From JARRQJ01 sp037381915 (GTDB lineage Bacteria; Pseudomonadota; Gammaproteobacteria; DRLM01): 64,000 nt of DNA. Of this stretch, positions 43,281-52,717 are shown one piece after another (the stretch's first letter is position 1; each line of letters opens with the position of its first letter). The DNA is taken from the NCBI GenBank assembly GCA_037381915.1, contig JARRQJ010000030.1, positions 14,842 to 78,841 on the forward strand, given 5' to 3'. A program made the position numbers and the translations under genes. The notes below the pieces were generated by a model. It searched no databases. It was not told the origin of the DNA and was given only the letters and a program-made list of their open reading frames with translations.

Positions 43281-45773
43281 GTGAGGAGCTTGGGGGTCCG
43301 CCTGGCGCTGATTATTTCCTTGGTGCTGTTCCTGTTGATATTGATCGCCGGCCTGTGGTTGGAGCGGCAAATCACCAAATCGATGCGTACCGAGGCGGTA
43401 AGGCAGGCCGAGGCGCACGGCAGCACCTTGCTGGCCAGTCTGCAAACCTTGATGCTCAACGGCCAAGGGACCCTGGCCCGCAGTTGGCTGGACAGGATGC
43501 ACGGTGAACCGGGCATCATCGATATCGACGTGCTGCGCCGCGACGGTGAAGAGGCCTTCACGGATCTGAACACCGTGGATAAGGTCAACGACTACTTGGG
43601 CCAGCCACGTTTCGAGCGGCAGGCTTTCCCCCCGCGCCATCCGGGTCGCGTCGCTACCAGCGCCTTCGAGCAGTCCCTGCGCGGCAAAATCGCGGTCGAC
43701 TGGAACTCGCCCGGCGTCATGACCCTGCTTTTTCCCATCCAACAGCATAACGAATGCATGGCCTGTCACGGCTATGACAAAAATGCCTTGCGGGGCGTGC
43801 TGAAGTTGTCGATTTCCACGACGTATGCGGAGAAACGTATCGATCTCATGCGCTATCGGATGTGGGTGGTGGCGGTCAGCTTGGTGAGCATATTGGGCCT
43901 CGCCATGTGGCTGGTGCTGCGTTCCAGCGTGTTAAAGCCGATCGCCCGGCTGCAGGGCGCGATCAGCCGCGCTGGCCAGGGTGACCGCAAGACCAAATTG
44001 GTTGTGGCTCAGCATGACGAATTCGGTGAAGTGGCCGCCGAATTCAACCGTATGCAGGAGCAGTTGATCGCCGGTGAGGCACGCATCCGCGCGGTGATGG
44101 ACAACGTGGTGGATGCCGTCATAACCATGGACGAAACGGGGATAATCGAATCGGCGAACAAGGCGGTGCACAATGTGTTCGGCTACACGCCCGAAGAGCT
44201 GCTGGGGCGCCATGTCAACATGCTGATGCCGTCACTTCTCCGTGACGAACAAGAACAATTTGTGGAAGGCTTCATTACCCAGGAGGGATACCGCGGCAGC
44301 GGGGTGGGCCGTGAGATCAGCGGACGGCGCAAGGACGGCAACATCATCCCTCTCGACATCGCCGTAAGCGAAATGCACCTGCATGGGCGGCGTTATTTCA
44401 TCGGTATCGCCCGCGACATCACCGAGCGCAAGGAACAGATGGCGGCCGTCAGGTATCAGGCCCTGCACGACGGGCTTACCGATCTTCCCAATCGTACCCT
44501 GTTCTCAGATCGTCTTCACCAGGCCGTCTTGTCAGCGGCAAGGGAGGAGCGGTCACTGGCCTTGATCATCATGGATCTTGACCATTTCAAGGAGATCAAC
44601 GACACCCTTGGCCATCATAGCGGCGATATGATCCTGCAGCAGGTGGCCAACCGGGTGCGCGCCGTGCTGCGCGAATCCGACACGGTGGCGCGCCTGGGTG
44701 GAGACGAGTTCGCCTTGTTATTGCCTTCGGCGGACCTGGATGACGCCGTGAACATCGCCAAGAAATTACTGGCCGCGCTGGATCGTCCCTTTGAGCTGGA
44801 GACCCGCTCGTTCCGGGTGGGCGCCAGTTTGGGTATCGGCATGTTTCCCGAGCATGGCCGGGACGGTACCACCCTGATGAAGCGCGCCGATATGGCCATG
44901 TATGAAGCCAAGCGTGATAAGACGGGGTTCGCGGTGTACGACGCGGCCAGGGATCAGTTTTCGTCCCGCAATCTCTCGTTGATAGGAGATTTGCGCGCCG
45001 CCATTGAGAGCGGGCAATTGGCGCTCTATTACCAACCCATCGTGAATTTACAGACCGGCCGCGTCTGTGCCGCGGAGGCTCTGGTGCGCTGGCGCCATCC
45101 CCGCCGGGGCCTGATGTATCCCGGGGATTTTATCCCTCTGGCCGAGCAGGCCGGTCTGATCAAGGTGGTGACCCTGTGGGTGCTGCAACAAGCCGTGGCA
45201 CGGTATCGCTCTTGGCGGCAAGCCGGGGTCGATCTTGATATGGTCATCAACATCTCGGGATACAACCTGCATGACGGCAGCTTCGCGGAGGGGGTGGCGG
45301 AAATTATGCGAGGGGTCGATGACGATCTGATTTCTCATTTTGGATTTGAGATCACGGAAACGGCGATGATGTCCGATCCCGCTCGGGCCCTGGACATGTT
45401 TCGGACCCTGGAGGGAATGGGGATCAGTCTCTCCGTCGACGACTTCGGAACCGGGTATTCGTCGATGGTCTTTCTCAAGCAGGCGGCGGTAAAGGTGTTG
45501 AAGATCGACAGGAGTTTCATCATCGCGATGAGCGGCGATGACAGCAATGCGGTGATTGTGCGTTCCAGCATCGAACTCGCGCATAATCTCGGCCTGCAAG
45601 TCGTGGCGGAGGGCGTCGAGGACAAGCAGAGCTACGGCGTTTTGACGGCATGGGGTTGCGATGCCGCGCAGGGGTATTACATCAGCCAGGCCTTGAAGCC
45701 CGAAGAGTTCTTGCGCTGGTTACGGCAGCAGCACTCGGGATTCGCGCCGGGCGCGCGTGGGGGTGAAAAATGA
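43281..45773 (+). CDS. GGDEF-EAL c-di-GMP enzyme with CXXCH haem motif in its periplasmic sensor
   Basis: 830 residues from GTG 43281. Order: membrane helix 7-25; periplasmic domain with CMACH at 159-163, the c-type haem site; second helix about 194-213; HAMP; PAS about 266-385; GGDEF with GGDEF 472-476 and an I-site RESD 463-466; EAL from residue 598, with GFEITET, VDDFGTGYSS and KIDRSF intact. Both catalytic domains look competent. Haem attached in the periplasm could sense redox state or gas and set c-di-GMP level. It lies in the second cytochrome locus, so a link between respiration or electrode state and attachment is plausible. Confidence 0.88.
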   Translation: MRSLGVRLALIISLVLFLLILIAGLWLERQITKSMRTEAVRQAEAHGSTLLASLQTLMLNGQGTLARSWLDRMHGEPGIIDIDVLRRDGEEAFTDLNTVDKVNDYLGQPRFERQAFPPRHPGRVATSAFEQSLRGKIAVDWNSPGVMTLLFPIQQHNECMACHGYDKNALRGVLKLSISTTYAEKRIDLMRYRMWVVAVSLVSILGLAMWLVLRSSVLKPIARLQGAISRAGQGDRKTKLVVAQHDEFGEVAAEFNRMQEQLIAGEARIRAVMDNVVDAVITMDETGIIESANKAVHNVFGYTPEELLGRHVNMLMPSLLRDEQEQFVEGFITQEGYRGSGVGREISGRRKDGNIIPLDIAVSEMHLHGRRYFIGIARDITERKEQMAAVRYQALHDGLTDLPNRTLFSDRLHQAVLSAAREERSLALIIMDLDHFKEINDTLGHHSGDMILQQVANRVRAVLRESDTVARLGGDEFALLLPSADLDDAVNIAKKLLAALDRPFELETRSFRVGASLGIGMFPEHGRDGTTLMKRADMAMYEAKRDKTGFAVYDAARDQFSSRNLSLIGDLRAAIESGQLALYYQPIVNLQTGRVCAAEALVRWRHPRRGLMYPGDFIPLAEQAGLIKVVTLWVLQQAVARYRSWRQAGVDLDMVINISGYNLHDGSFAEGVAEIMRGVDDDLISHFGFEITETAMMSDPARALDMFRTLEGMGISLSVDDFGTGYSSMVFLKQAAVKVLKIDRSFIIAMSGDDSNAVIVRSSIELAHNLGLQVVAEGVEDKQSYGVLTAWGCDAAQGYYISQALKPEEFLRWLRQQHSGFAPGARGGEK

Positions 45774-45797
45774 GCGGCGAATGGTCGCTTGGCCTGC

Positions 45798-46907
45798 TCA
45801 GTGAGACGCGGCGGCTTTCGTCACTGCGCCAGGCAAGGGTTTGAATACGTCCACCTTGCGGAAATATTGGTCGACCATGTAAACGCGACCGTCCTCGCCG
45901 ACGGCCACGCCGGCGGGAAGGAAGAATTTTCCGGGTTTGCCGGCGCGGTCGCGACTGCCGATAAACATCAGCACTTGGCCTTTCTTGTTAAAGAGTTGCA
46001 CGTTGCCAAAGGCGGTGTCGACCACATAGATGTGACCCTCCTTGTCCGTGGCGATGCCCTTGGGCCGAGCGAAGTCGCCGGGGAAGCGGCCGACTTGGCC
46101 GAACTTGAACAGGAATTTGCCTTTGGGGTCAAACGCCTCCACCCGGAAGTTGCCGCCGTCGACCACATATAAGGTCCCGTCCGGTCCGGTGGCTGCCTGC
46201 AAAGGCAGGTTGAACTGGCCGTCGCCGACCCCCCGCGACCCGATCGTTTGCAGGTGCTTGCCGGTTTTCGGGTCGAAGACCTGCACGCGGTGTTCGTCGT
46301 TGCTGATGCCGCCTACGTCCACCACGTACAGGCGCGTACCGTCGGGACTGACGGCAACGCCCACCGGGCGGCGCAACAGTTTGTCGCTGCCCAGGGTGCG
46401 CAGATACTTGCCGTTCAGGTTGTAGACCAGCACCCGGCGCGCCGTGACATCGGCGACGAAAACCTCGCCTTGTTTCGAGATGGTGATGCCGATGGGTTTC
46501 TGCAGCCTCCCCGGGTCATCCTGGCCGAATTGGCGGAAGTGCCCGCCGGGAATGTCAAAGAGCAGCACGGCGTCCTGCGCGGTATCGGTGACGTAGACGC
46601 GTCCCTGATGGACGGCGACGCCGTAGGGTTTCACCAAGCCGCGCACTTGCGGCGAACGGCCGGTAGCCATGATCTTCAGCCGCTCCAGCCCGGTCAGTTT
46701 CTCCACGTCTTCGTTGGTTTGCAGGGTGCGCTCGTAGATAAAGCGCGGTTTGTCGGGCGGCGGTGGGTAGACCGGGGCCGGTTCGAAAGTTTGCTTTGAT
46801 GGCGCGGACGCGCAGCCGGACAGGCTCAACAGCAAGCAGCATTGGGCTAGAACCAGCAAGGGAGCGACGAACCGCCACCGGATCAGTGCGTCCGCGTATG
46901 TCTTCAT
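45798..46907 (-). CDS. NHL-repeat lipoprotein paired with the pentahaem cytochrome
   Basis: 369 residues. Lipobox LSGC (Cys about 32). Pro-rich strap PPPPDKPRFIYERTL, like the PEKPRYRYVGSL strap of the 11681 protein, then about six NHL blades (KPYGVAVHQGRVYVTD; KPIGITISKQGEVFVAD; RPKGIATDKEGHIYVVD). It is a paralogue of that protein and again sits next to a multihaem gene, here 54 bases downstream of the pentahaem gene. This repetition suggests these propellers are partners of the multihaem cytochromes. It converges with the GGDEF-EAL gene with a 24-base gap. Confidence 0.85.
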   Translation of the reverse strand: MKTYADALIRWRFVAPLLVLAQCCLLLSLSGCASAPSKQTFEPAPVYPPPPDKPRFIYERTLQTNEDVEKLTGLERLKIMATGRSPQVRGLVKPYGVAVHQGRVYVTDTAQDAVLLFDIPGGHFRQFGQDDPGRLQKPIGITISKQGEVFVADVTARRVLVYNLNGKYLRTLGSDKLLRRPVGVAVSPDGTRLYVVDVGGISNDEHRVQVFDPKTGKHLQTIGSRGVGDGQFNLPLQAATGPDGTLYVVDGGNFRVEAFDPKGKFLFKFGQVGRFPGDFARPKGIATDKEGHIYVVDTAFGNVQLFNKKGQVLMFIGSRDRAGKPGKFFLPAGVAVGEDGRVYMVDQYFRKVDVFKPLPGAVTKAAASH

Positions 46908-46961
46908 CGTCGGATGGTTCCTGCCAAAGGGATGTTCATGTGCGTACTGCTTAGCTGTCTG

Positions 46962-47771
46962 CTACTTGATATGACATGTCTCGCACAGGCGGTCGGCGCG
47001 GGTGCGCAACAGGAGTTTCACATCGGGGTTGTGGACGTTATGGCACGAGGCGCATTCCACCTTGCCGTCGTAGATCTTGACACCGTTGTTGAAGCCGTAA
47101 GCGGAATCCGGGGGGCGGAAATCGTGATCCTTGTTGGTCAGGCCCGCGTAGGTCATGGAGAAGGGATGGTCGTTGGTGAGATCGGTGCCGATCTCTTTGA
47201 TGGCGATACTGTGCGCCACGCGCCCGTTGTGGCACTTGCCGCAGCTCATCAGGTTGTTGGCGCCGTTGAGCCGCAGATGGAGGACGGCCTCCTTGCTGGT
47301 GGCCCACCCGTCCGGTTTGAATACCGTCATGTCCACACCCATGGTGCCGTCGTGGCAGGACAGGCACAGCAGGCTGATCGGGCTGGGGGCGCGGACCTTG
47401 TTGTCCAGGGTGCGGCTGTCGTAGAGGTCGTAGGCGCCCTGGGCGGGGACGAAGCGATTCCAGCCCGGGTTGCCGCCTTCGGCGCTGCTGTCGGGCTGTT
47501 TGCGGTCCGGCGGGAGATGGCAGTACACGCAGGGCGAGCCGTAGTCGGAGAAGGCCATTCCCGACATCGCTACCACCCCGACCCGTTTGTTGATGCCGGT
47601 AAAATCATGCTTGCTGCCCAATAAGGACCCCGCCAGCACCGAGGGAGTACCCGCGGTCGTGAGGGCGGCGATACAGGCGATCAGGGCGGTCGACCATGAA
47701 CGGGGACGGCGACGCGCCTTGCCGATCGCCCGATTTCCCAGGGTGCTTGCGTGAGATCCGCGAGTTGTCAC
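46962..47771 (-). CDS. Pentahaem c-type cytochrome
   Basis: 270 residues from GTG 47771; an upstream GTG at 47873 would add 34 residues before the signal peptide and is unlikely. The signal segment contains WSTALIACIAALTTAG and ends near SVLAGS. Five haem sites: CVYCH, CLSCH, CGKCH, CASCH and CETCH. It shares SKHDF, CLSCHDGT, LTNDHPFSM and CASCHNVH with the tetrahaem (3858) and undecahaem (12754) proteins, so it is a third member of that family, with an inserted CGKCH site. First gene of a two-gene unit with the NHL lipoprotein and divergent from the 47940 gene. Confidence 0.88.
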   Translation of the reverse strand: MTTRGSHASTLGNRAIGKARRRPRSWSTALIACIAALTTAGTPSVLAGSLLGSKHDFTGINKRVGVVAMSGMAFSDYGSPCVYCHLPPDRKQPDSSAEGGNPGWNRFVPAQGAYDLYDSRTLDNKVRAPSPISLLCLSCHDGTMGVDMTVFKPDGWATSKEAVLHLRLNGANNLMSCGKCHNGRVAHSIAIKEIGTDLTNDHPFSMTYAGLTNKDHDFRPPDSAYGFNNGVKIYDGKVECASCHNVHNPDVKLLLRTRADRLCETCHIK

Positions 47772-47939
47772 AGCTGACAGAACCTTCCCGTTATCTTTAG
47801 TAGTGGCCGGGGGCACGCCCCTTTTGCTCTGTAAGGTCCGGAAAGGGTAGCGCAAATTGGCGTTTTCCGCCACAATGGCGTTGTTTCTGGCCGAATACTT
47901 GCCGCGCGCGAGTCCCCCTAGATTTGATCCGGGAAAGTC

Positions 47940-49241
47940 ATGATGTTCGACAGGCGCAGCTTTGCCGTTTTGCTCACATGTGTACTATCCGCCGCCGGCC
48001 TCATGGGGTCCGCCACGGCCGCGGAGACCGCCAACGGGGCCCTCATCTATGCCCAGCATTGCGTGATCTGCCACGGCGACAAGGGGGATGGCGATACCCG
48101 GGTGCGTCGCGGCCTGAGCGCGCCGCCGACGAATTTCACTACCGTTGAGTCCCGGAAAGAGCTGACCCGCGAGCGGATGCTGCGTTCCGTAAGCGACGGT
48201 CTTCCCGGCACGGCGATGATGGCCTTCGGTTCGCGTTTGTCCCACACCGAGATCACCGCGGTGGTGGACTATATTCGCTCCACCTTTATGACCGGAAAAG
48301 CCAATGCCTCACTGCCTCCCAAAATCGCCGAGGGCGAACAACTGTATGTGCGCCATTGCGCGGTGTGTCACGGCGACGAGGGCAGTGGCGCGGTGTGGAC
48401 CCAGTCCAGCCTCAACCCCCCGCCCCGGAACTTCACCGCGGCGCTGCGAGACGTGTTGACCCGCGAGCGGATGATTACCTCCGTGACCTACGGCCGTCCG
48501 GGTACCGCCATGATGCCGTTCCGCTCACGCCTCTCCGCGGAGCAGATTGCGACGGTGGTCGATTACATCCGCGCCTCGTTCCTGGGAAAAGCGGTCAAGC
48601 CGCCGGAGCATGCGCATATCGTGAAAGCGGATATGTCCTTGCCCTTCCCCAACGGCCTACGCGGCGATGCCCGCAAAGGCAAGCGCTTTTTCGATCACAA
48701 CTGCTTTACCTGCCACGGTAAGAAGGGCAACGGCAAGGGGCCACGTTCGAGTTTCATCAATCCCAGGCCACGGAATTTCCTCTCCATCGAATCGCGCATC
48801 CGCCTGAACCGGCCCACCCTGTTCAAGGCAATACACAACGGTGTACGCGGTTCGGTGATGCCATCGTGGGGCAAGGTACTGAGCGACCAGCAGATCGCCG
48901 ACGTGGCGGGATCCAGTCAAGCTGAGCCGGGAGAAAATGATCGACGCCGTTACCCATGGGCGTCGCGATACCGCGATGCAGAGTTTTGCGGGACTATTGA
49001 GTCCCGAAGACATCGCCGCCGTGGTGGATTTCGTGCGTCACAATTTCATGTCGGGCGAGGTCGGCAGCAATACCCGCTACCACACCGCCGCAAACGGCTG
49101 GCCCGATCACAAGCGTCGCTACGGCGCCGCCTATCCCTTCGCTCTGGGAAAGATCCCTTTGGATACGCCGTGGTCGCAGCTGACACCGGAGCAGCGGGAA
49201 GGCAAGCGTCTGTTCATGAGCGGGTGCATCACTTGCCATGA
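47940..49241 (+). CDS. Multi-domain cytochrome c, 5' part (three monohaem domains), broken by deletion and frameshift
   Basis: Signal peptide (about 8-28), then three class I cytochrome domains with haem sites CVICH 41-45, CAVCH 140-144 and CFTCH 255-259. Each is followed by a PRNFT-type segment, LTRERM-like helix and a GTAMMPF-like Met ligand (third: GSVMPSW). The meaningful frame ends near residue 323 (ADVA, about 48908); the rest to 49241 is out-of-frame nonsense. The fourth domain continues in another frame from about 48910 and lacks its haem-binding start, so about 60-80 residues appear deleted. Confidence 0.7.
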   Translation: MMFDRRSFAVLLTCVLSAAGLMGSATAAETANGALIYAQHCVICHGDKGDGDTRVRRGLSAPPTNFTTVESRKELTRERMLRSVSDGLPGTAMMAFGSRLSHTEITAVVDYIRSTFMTGKANASLPPKIAEGEQLYVRHCAVCHGDEGSGAVWTQSSLNPPPRNFTAALRDVLTRERMITSVTYGRPGTAMMPFRSRLSAEQIATVVDYIRASFLGKAVKPPEHAHIVKADMSLPFPNGLRGDARKGKRFFDHNCFTCHGKKGNGKGPRSSFINPRPRNFLSIESRIRLNRPTLFKAIHNGVRGSVMPSWGKVLSDQQIADVAGSSQAEPGENDRRRYPWASRYRDAEFCGTIESRRHRRRGGFRASQFHVGRGRQQYPLPHRRKRLARSQASLRRRLSLRSGKDPFGYAVVAADTGAAGRQASVHERVHHLP

Positions 49242-49683
49242 CCGGGCGCGGGTGCGCAATCCCGGGGCCATTTGGGATCCCCGCGCCGTGTCCTATCCGC
49301 GTAGCGGCTATCGTCCCGACCAAACGGCACCGGACGCCGTCAGTAGCGCGACACCCTATGCGCGGCACGAGATCGCGCCGACTGTTCCGGATCTGACTCC
49401 GCAGCAACGGCGCGGTGAACACCTGTTTCAGAAAAATTGCGCCTTTTGTCATGCCGCCGACGGTACCGCGGGCAACTGGATCGGCCACTTTCTCGAGCCT
49501 CACCCGCGCAATCTGACCGATCCCAAGGCCATGGCAGGCATGACCCGGGCGCGCTTGAAGCAAGTGATTCGGGACGGTGTGGAAAACACGCCCATGTCGG
49601 CGTGGAAGTCGGTGTTGAGCGATGAACAAATCGATGCGGTGATTGCCTATATCTCCCGCGCCTTTTATCACCTGGATAACTAA
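48937..49683 (+). CDS. Multi-domain cytochrome c, 3' part (one truncated and two intact monohaem domains)
   Basis: This frame holds LSREKMIDAVTHGRRDTAMQSF, the second half of a domain like the first two in the upstream part, and then two further haem sites, CITCH and CAFCH, with the last Met ligand region NTPMSAWKSVLSDEQIDAV. The ATG at 48937 is internal to a domain and not a natural start. Together with 47940 it would make one protein with six domains; five haems remain. A clean ORF from this ATG would lack a signal peptide and could not be exported. Confidence 0.65.
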   Translation: MIDAVTHGRRDTAMQSFAGLLSPEDIAAVVDFVRHNFMSGEVGSNTRYHTAANGWPDHKRRYGAAYPFALGKIPLDTPWSQLTPEQREGKRLFMSGCITCHDRARVRNPGAIWDPRAVSYPRSGYRPDQTAPDAVSSATPYARHEIAPTVPDLTPQQRRGEHLFQKNCAFCHAADGTAGNWIGHFLEPHPRNLTDPKAMAGMTRARLKQVIRDGVENTPMSAWKSVLSDEQIDAVIAYISRAFYHLDN

Positions 49684-49780
49684 CGCTGGTACCAATCGGT
49701 GACACTAAGCGGTTTTTTTCCTTTACGGTGATCCGGCTTATTTCTTATTATCCCAGATGAACGGGTATTGAGGTGTGGGA

Positions 49781-50809
49781 ATGATCAAGGTCGGTATTGT
49801 GGGGGGCACCGGTTATACCGGGGTGGAATTGCTGCGGTTGCTGGCTCAGCACCCGCGAGTGCAACTGCAGGTGATCACCTCCCGTTCGGAGGCGGGCAGC
49901 GCGGTGAGCGGCATGTTCCCCAATCTGCGCGGTTTCGTGGATCTGGCGTTTTCTGATCTCGATCCGGCGTCCTTGCGCCAATGCGACGTGGTGTTTTTCG
50001 CCACGCCCAACGGGACCGCCATGACCATGGTGCGGGAGCTCCTGGACGCCGGCGTGCGCGTCATCGACCTGGCGGCCGATTTCCGTCTCAAGGATGCCGC
50101 GCTGTGGGAGCGCTGGTACGGCATGCCCCATGCCTGTCCGGAACTGCTGGAGGAAGCGGTCTACGGCCTGCCGGAGATGAACCGCGCCCGGTTGAGCTCG
50201 GCGCGTCTGGTGGCCAATCCCGGCTGCTATCCGACCGCCGTGACCCTGGGATTCCTGCCGCTGGTCGAGGCCGGCGTGGTGGACAAGCGCCAGCTCATCG
50301 CCGACGCCAAATCCGGGGTGAGCGGGGCGGGACGCAAGGCGGAGCTGGGGTATTTGTTGAGTGAGGCCAGCGAGAATATGAAGGCTTATGGGGTGGCTGG
50401 CCATCGCCACCTGCCCGAGATCCGCCAGAGCCTCGTCCAGCTCGCCGCAGGTGAAGTGGGGGTGACCTTCATCCCCCATCTTACCCCCATGATCCGCGGC
50501 ATTCATGCCACCCTCTATGCGAGCCTGGGACAGGATCTCGATTTGCAGGATCTGTTCGAGACCCGTTACCGGGACGAGCCTTGCGTGGACGTATTGCCGG
50601 CAGGGGCTTGCGCCGAGACGCGCAGCGTGCGGGGGAGCAACATGTGCCGCATTGCGGTGCATCGTCCCCAACAGGGTGAAATCGTAGTGGTATTGTCAGT
50701 TATTGATAACTTGGTCAAAGGCGCGGCGGGGCAGGCGGTGCAGAATATGAATATCCTCTTCGGCCTGGAGGAAGGTTTGGGTTTGCAGGGCATCGCCCTG
50801 CTGCCTTGA
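49781..50809 (+). CDS. argC: N-acetyl-gamma-glutamyl-phosphate reductase
   Basis: 342 residues from ATG 49781 (a GTG two codons earlier is possible). Rossmann start KVGIVGGTGYTGVELLRLLAQHP and active-site Cys in NPGCYPT, with the dimerisation residues in GVAGHRHLPEI. It reduces N-acetyl-glutamyl phosphate in the arginine pathway. Normal size. The next genes (coiled-coil, bactofilin, erpA) follow on the same strand with short gaps. Confidence 0.96.
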   Translation: MIKVGIVGGTGYTGVELLRLLAQHPRVQLQVITSRSEAGSAVSGMFPNLRGFVDLAFSDLDPASLRQCDVVFFATPNGTAMTMVRELLDAGVRVIDLAADFRLKDAALWERWYGMPHACPELLEEAVYGLPEMNRARLSSARLVANPGCYPTAVTLGFLPLVEAGVVDKRQLIADAKSGVSGAGRKAELGYLLSEASENMKAYGVAGHRHLPEIRQSLVQLAAGEVGVTFIPHLTPMIRGIHATLYASLGQDLDLQDLFETRYRDEPCVDVLPAGACAETRSVRGSNMCRIAVHRPQQGEIVVVLSVIDNLVKGAAGQAVQNMNILFGLEEGLGLQGIALLP

Positions 50810-50883
50810 AAACACCGGGAATGGCGTCGTCTAAAGAAAATTGCCCCTTGGGCCGCAACAATAGAAGGTGGATGAGATGACCC

Positions 50884-51606
50884 ATGTTTCGGAGCACTAA
50901 GCAGTTAGTTGTAACCGCCCATCAGCCGTGGCGAAAGTGGGTGGTGCTGGCGGTGCTGGCGGTCGCCGTGCCCTTGGGCGCGTGGGGGCTGTATAGCTAC
51001 GGACTTTACCGGGCAGGATTCGACAGTCTGAGCGCCTTGCGCGAACAGCACGAATTGCGCAGTCACGTTTCTGCCTTGCAGAAAAGCAATGGAGACTTGA
51101 GCCAACAGGTGGCGAATCTCGAGCGCGAAAAGCAGGTGGACCAGCGTGCCTATGCGGATATCAAAGCATCCCTGGAATCCATGCAGGACGAGATTTCGGA
51201 GCTCAAGGAAGAAGTGGCGTTCTACCGGGGAATCGCCGCGCCGCAGGACGCGGCGCAGGGAGTGCGTATCCAGGGTTTGCAGCTCAGCGGCAACGGCAGC
51301 GAGCGGGGATACAGCTATAAATTGGTGCTGGTGCAAATGACTAAAGGAAGAAGGGTGACACGCGGAACGATCAAGCTTACGGCACAGGGCGTATTGAATA
51401 AGGTGCAAAAGGAATATTCATTCGGGGAGTTGGCTGGGAAGAATGCCATAGGAAAATTTCACTTCAAATATTTTGGAGAAATGGAAGGGGATATTATTTT
51501 GCCTGCTGACTTCAATCCGACACGCGTGGTGGTACATGTAAAGGTGGAATCGCCTAAACACTCCGAGGTCGAGAAGGTTTACGCTTGGCAGGATATCTTA
51601 AGCTAA
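50884..51606 (+). CDS. Membrane coiled-coil protein, DUF6776-like
   Basis: 240 residues: one transmembrane helix (about 20-40), a coiled coil (about 50-115; LREQHELRSHVSALQKSNGDLSQQVANLEREK) and a C-terminal beta-rich periplasmic domain. This architecture, next to bactofilin and erpA, is common in gammaproteobacteria and fits the family I know as DUF6776. Function unknown; likely an envelope scaffold. It lies 13 bases before the bactofilin gene. Confidence 0.72.
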   Translation: MFRSTKQLVVTAHQPWRKWVVLAVLAVAVPLGAWGLYSYGLYRAGFDSLSALREQHELRSHVSALQKSNGDLSQQVANLEREKQVDQRAYADIKASLESMQDEISELKEEVAFYRGIAAPQDAAQGVRIQGLQLSGNGSERGYSYKLVLVQMTKGRRVTRGTIKLTAQGVLNKVQKEYSFGELAGKNAIGKFHFKYFGEMEGDIILPADFNPTRVVVHVKVESPKHSEVEKVYAWQDILS

Positions 51607-51619
51607 CAGGAGATACGTT

Positions 51620-52087
51620 ATGTGGGGAAACAATGGCAGTAGCGGCAGCAAGCGCAAGACGGCCAAGGTGGAGACCTTGGTCGGAGAGGGCACCTGCGTT
51701 GCCGGGGATGTCACCTTTACTGGGGGATTACATGTGGACGGGACGGTGCGCGGCAATATTACGGCGGCCAACGGCGACGGCATGGCCCTATTGGTAGTCG
51801 GCGAGCATGGCAAAGTAGAAGGTGAGGTGCAGGTCCCACAGGTGGTGATTTCCGGATCGGTTGTGGGGGATGTGCGGGCGGCGGAGTCGGTGGAATTGGC
51901 TCCCAATTCCCAGGTCACCGGCAACATCTACTACACCCGTATTGAGATGGCCATGGGGGCATCGGTGAACGGGCAACTGATTCATGTATCTCAAGAAAAG
52001 GGGCAGGTCCTGTTGCCGGCGGCGGAAAACGAGACCCCGTCCGAGGTCGAGCGCAAGGTGGAAAAATTTCACGTGGTCGACAGCTAA
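51620..52087 (+). CDS. Bactofilin (polymer-forming cytoskeletal protein)
   Basis: 155 residues with the central right-handed beta-helix core: regular repeats of VAGDVTFTGGLHVDGTVRGN and VEGEVQVPQVVISGSVVGDV type. Bactofilins polymerise without nucleotide and position cell-wall enzymes or surface structures. Short polar ends are usual. The upstream coiled-coil membrane protein may recruit it. A good AGGAGA site precedes the ATG. Confidence 0.92.
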   Translation: MWGNNGSSGSKRKTAKVETLVGEGTCVAGDVTFTGGLHVDGTVRGNITAANGDGMALLVVGEHGKVEGEVQVPQVVISGSVVGDVRAAESVELAPNSQVTGNIYYTRIEMAMGASVNGQLIHVSQEKGQVLLPAAENETPSEVERKVEKFHVVDS

Positions 52088-52152
52088 AGTTGATAAGCTT
52101 TCTCGGAAACGGGATAATATTGCGCAGTATCGCAATAAACCGGAGATAGGCC

Positions 52153-52506
52153 ATGAGTGTACCTGCCGCCGAGATGTCACAGTCATTGATCTTTACCGAG
52201 GCCGCGGCCAAGAAGGTGAAACAGTTGATCGATGAAGAGGGCAACAGCGCCCTGAAATTGCGCGTCTTCATTACCGGCGGCGGCTGTTCCGGCTTGCAGT
52301 ACGGTTTTACCTTCGATGAAAATGTCAATGAAGGGGATACCACCGTCGAGACGTGCGGCGTGGCCTTGCTAATCGATCCAATGAGTTTTCAATACCTGGT
52401 CGGCGCCGAGATCGACTACACGGAAGGTTTGCAGGGCGAGCAATTCGTCATTCGCAACCCCAATGCCACAACGACTTGCGGTTGTGGTTCGTCGTTTTCC
52501 GCATAG
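52153..52506 (+). CDS. erpA: Iron-sulfur cluster insertion protein ErpA
   Basis: 117 residues of the A-type carrier family, with the three cluster Cys residues in place: Cys45 in GGGCSGLQY and Cys109, Cys111 in TTCGCGSSF. It delivers [4Fe-4S] clusters to apoproteins, among them isoprenoid enzymes. The neighbours anmK and mepM are its usual genomic company. It ends at a strong terminator at 52573-52605. Confidence 0.94.
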   Translation: MSVPAAEMSQSLIFTEAAAKKVKQLIDEEGNSALKLRVFITGGGCSGLQYGFTFDENVNEGDTTVETCGVALLIDPMSFQYLVGAEIDYTEGLQGEQFVIRNPNATTTCGCGSSFSA

Positions 52507-52572
52507 GCCGACGGTCCGGCCCGGCTGATCCAGCCAGGGCCGTTTCTGAAATGATCTTTCGATTTGGATGGA

Positions 52573-52605
52573 CTCCCGGGCGAATATTCGTCCGGGGGAT
52601 TTTTT
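52573..52605 (+). terminator. Terminator after erpA
   Basis: A long inverted repeat (CTCCCGGGCGAA against TTCGTCCGGGGG, including G-U pairs) is directly followed by a run of six T. It is 67 bases after the erpA stop. It also stands between erpA and the convergent anmK gene. Confidence 0.8.
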
Positions 52606-52717
52606 GTCGGTCCCGGGTAGGGACACCCCGGGTTGCCGGTTGAGCCGCTCAACGGTCGGAGCGCCTGGCATTTTGCCCAGCTGCCCCCGGGCGACACTGG
52701 GGAACACTTTCCGAGTC

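Noticed and set aside
49684..49780. T-run after the broken cytochrome gene (49711-49719) as terminator
   Set aside because: No stable stem could be drawn immediately before the T run.
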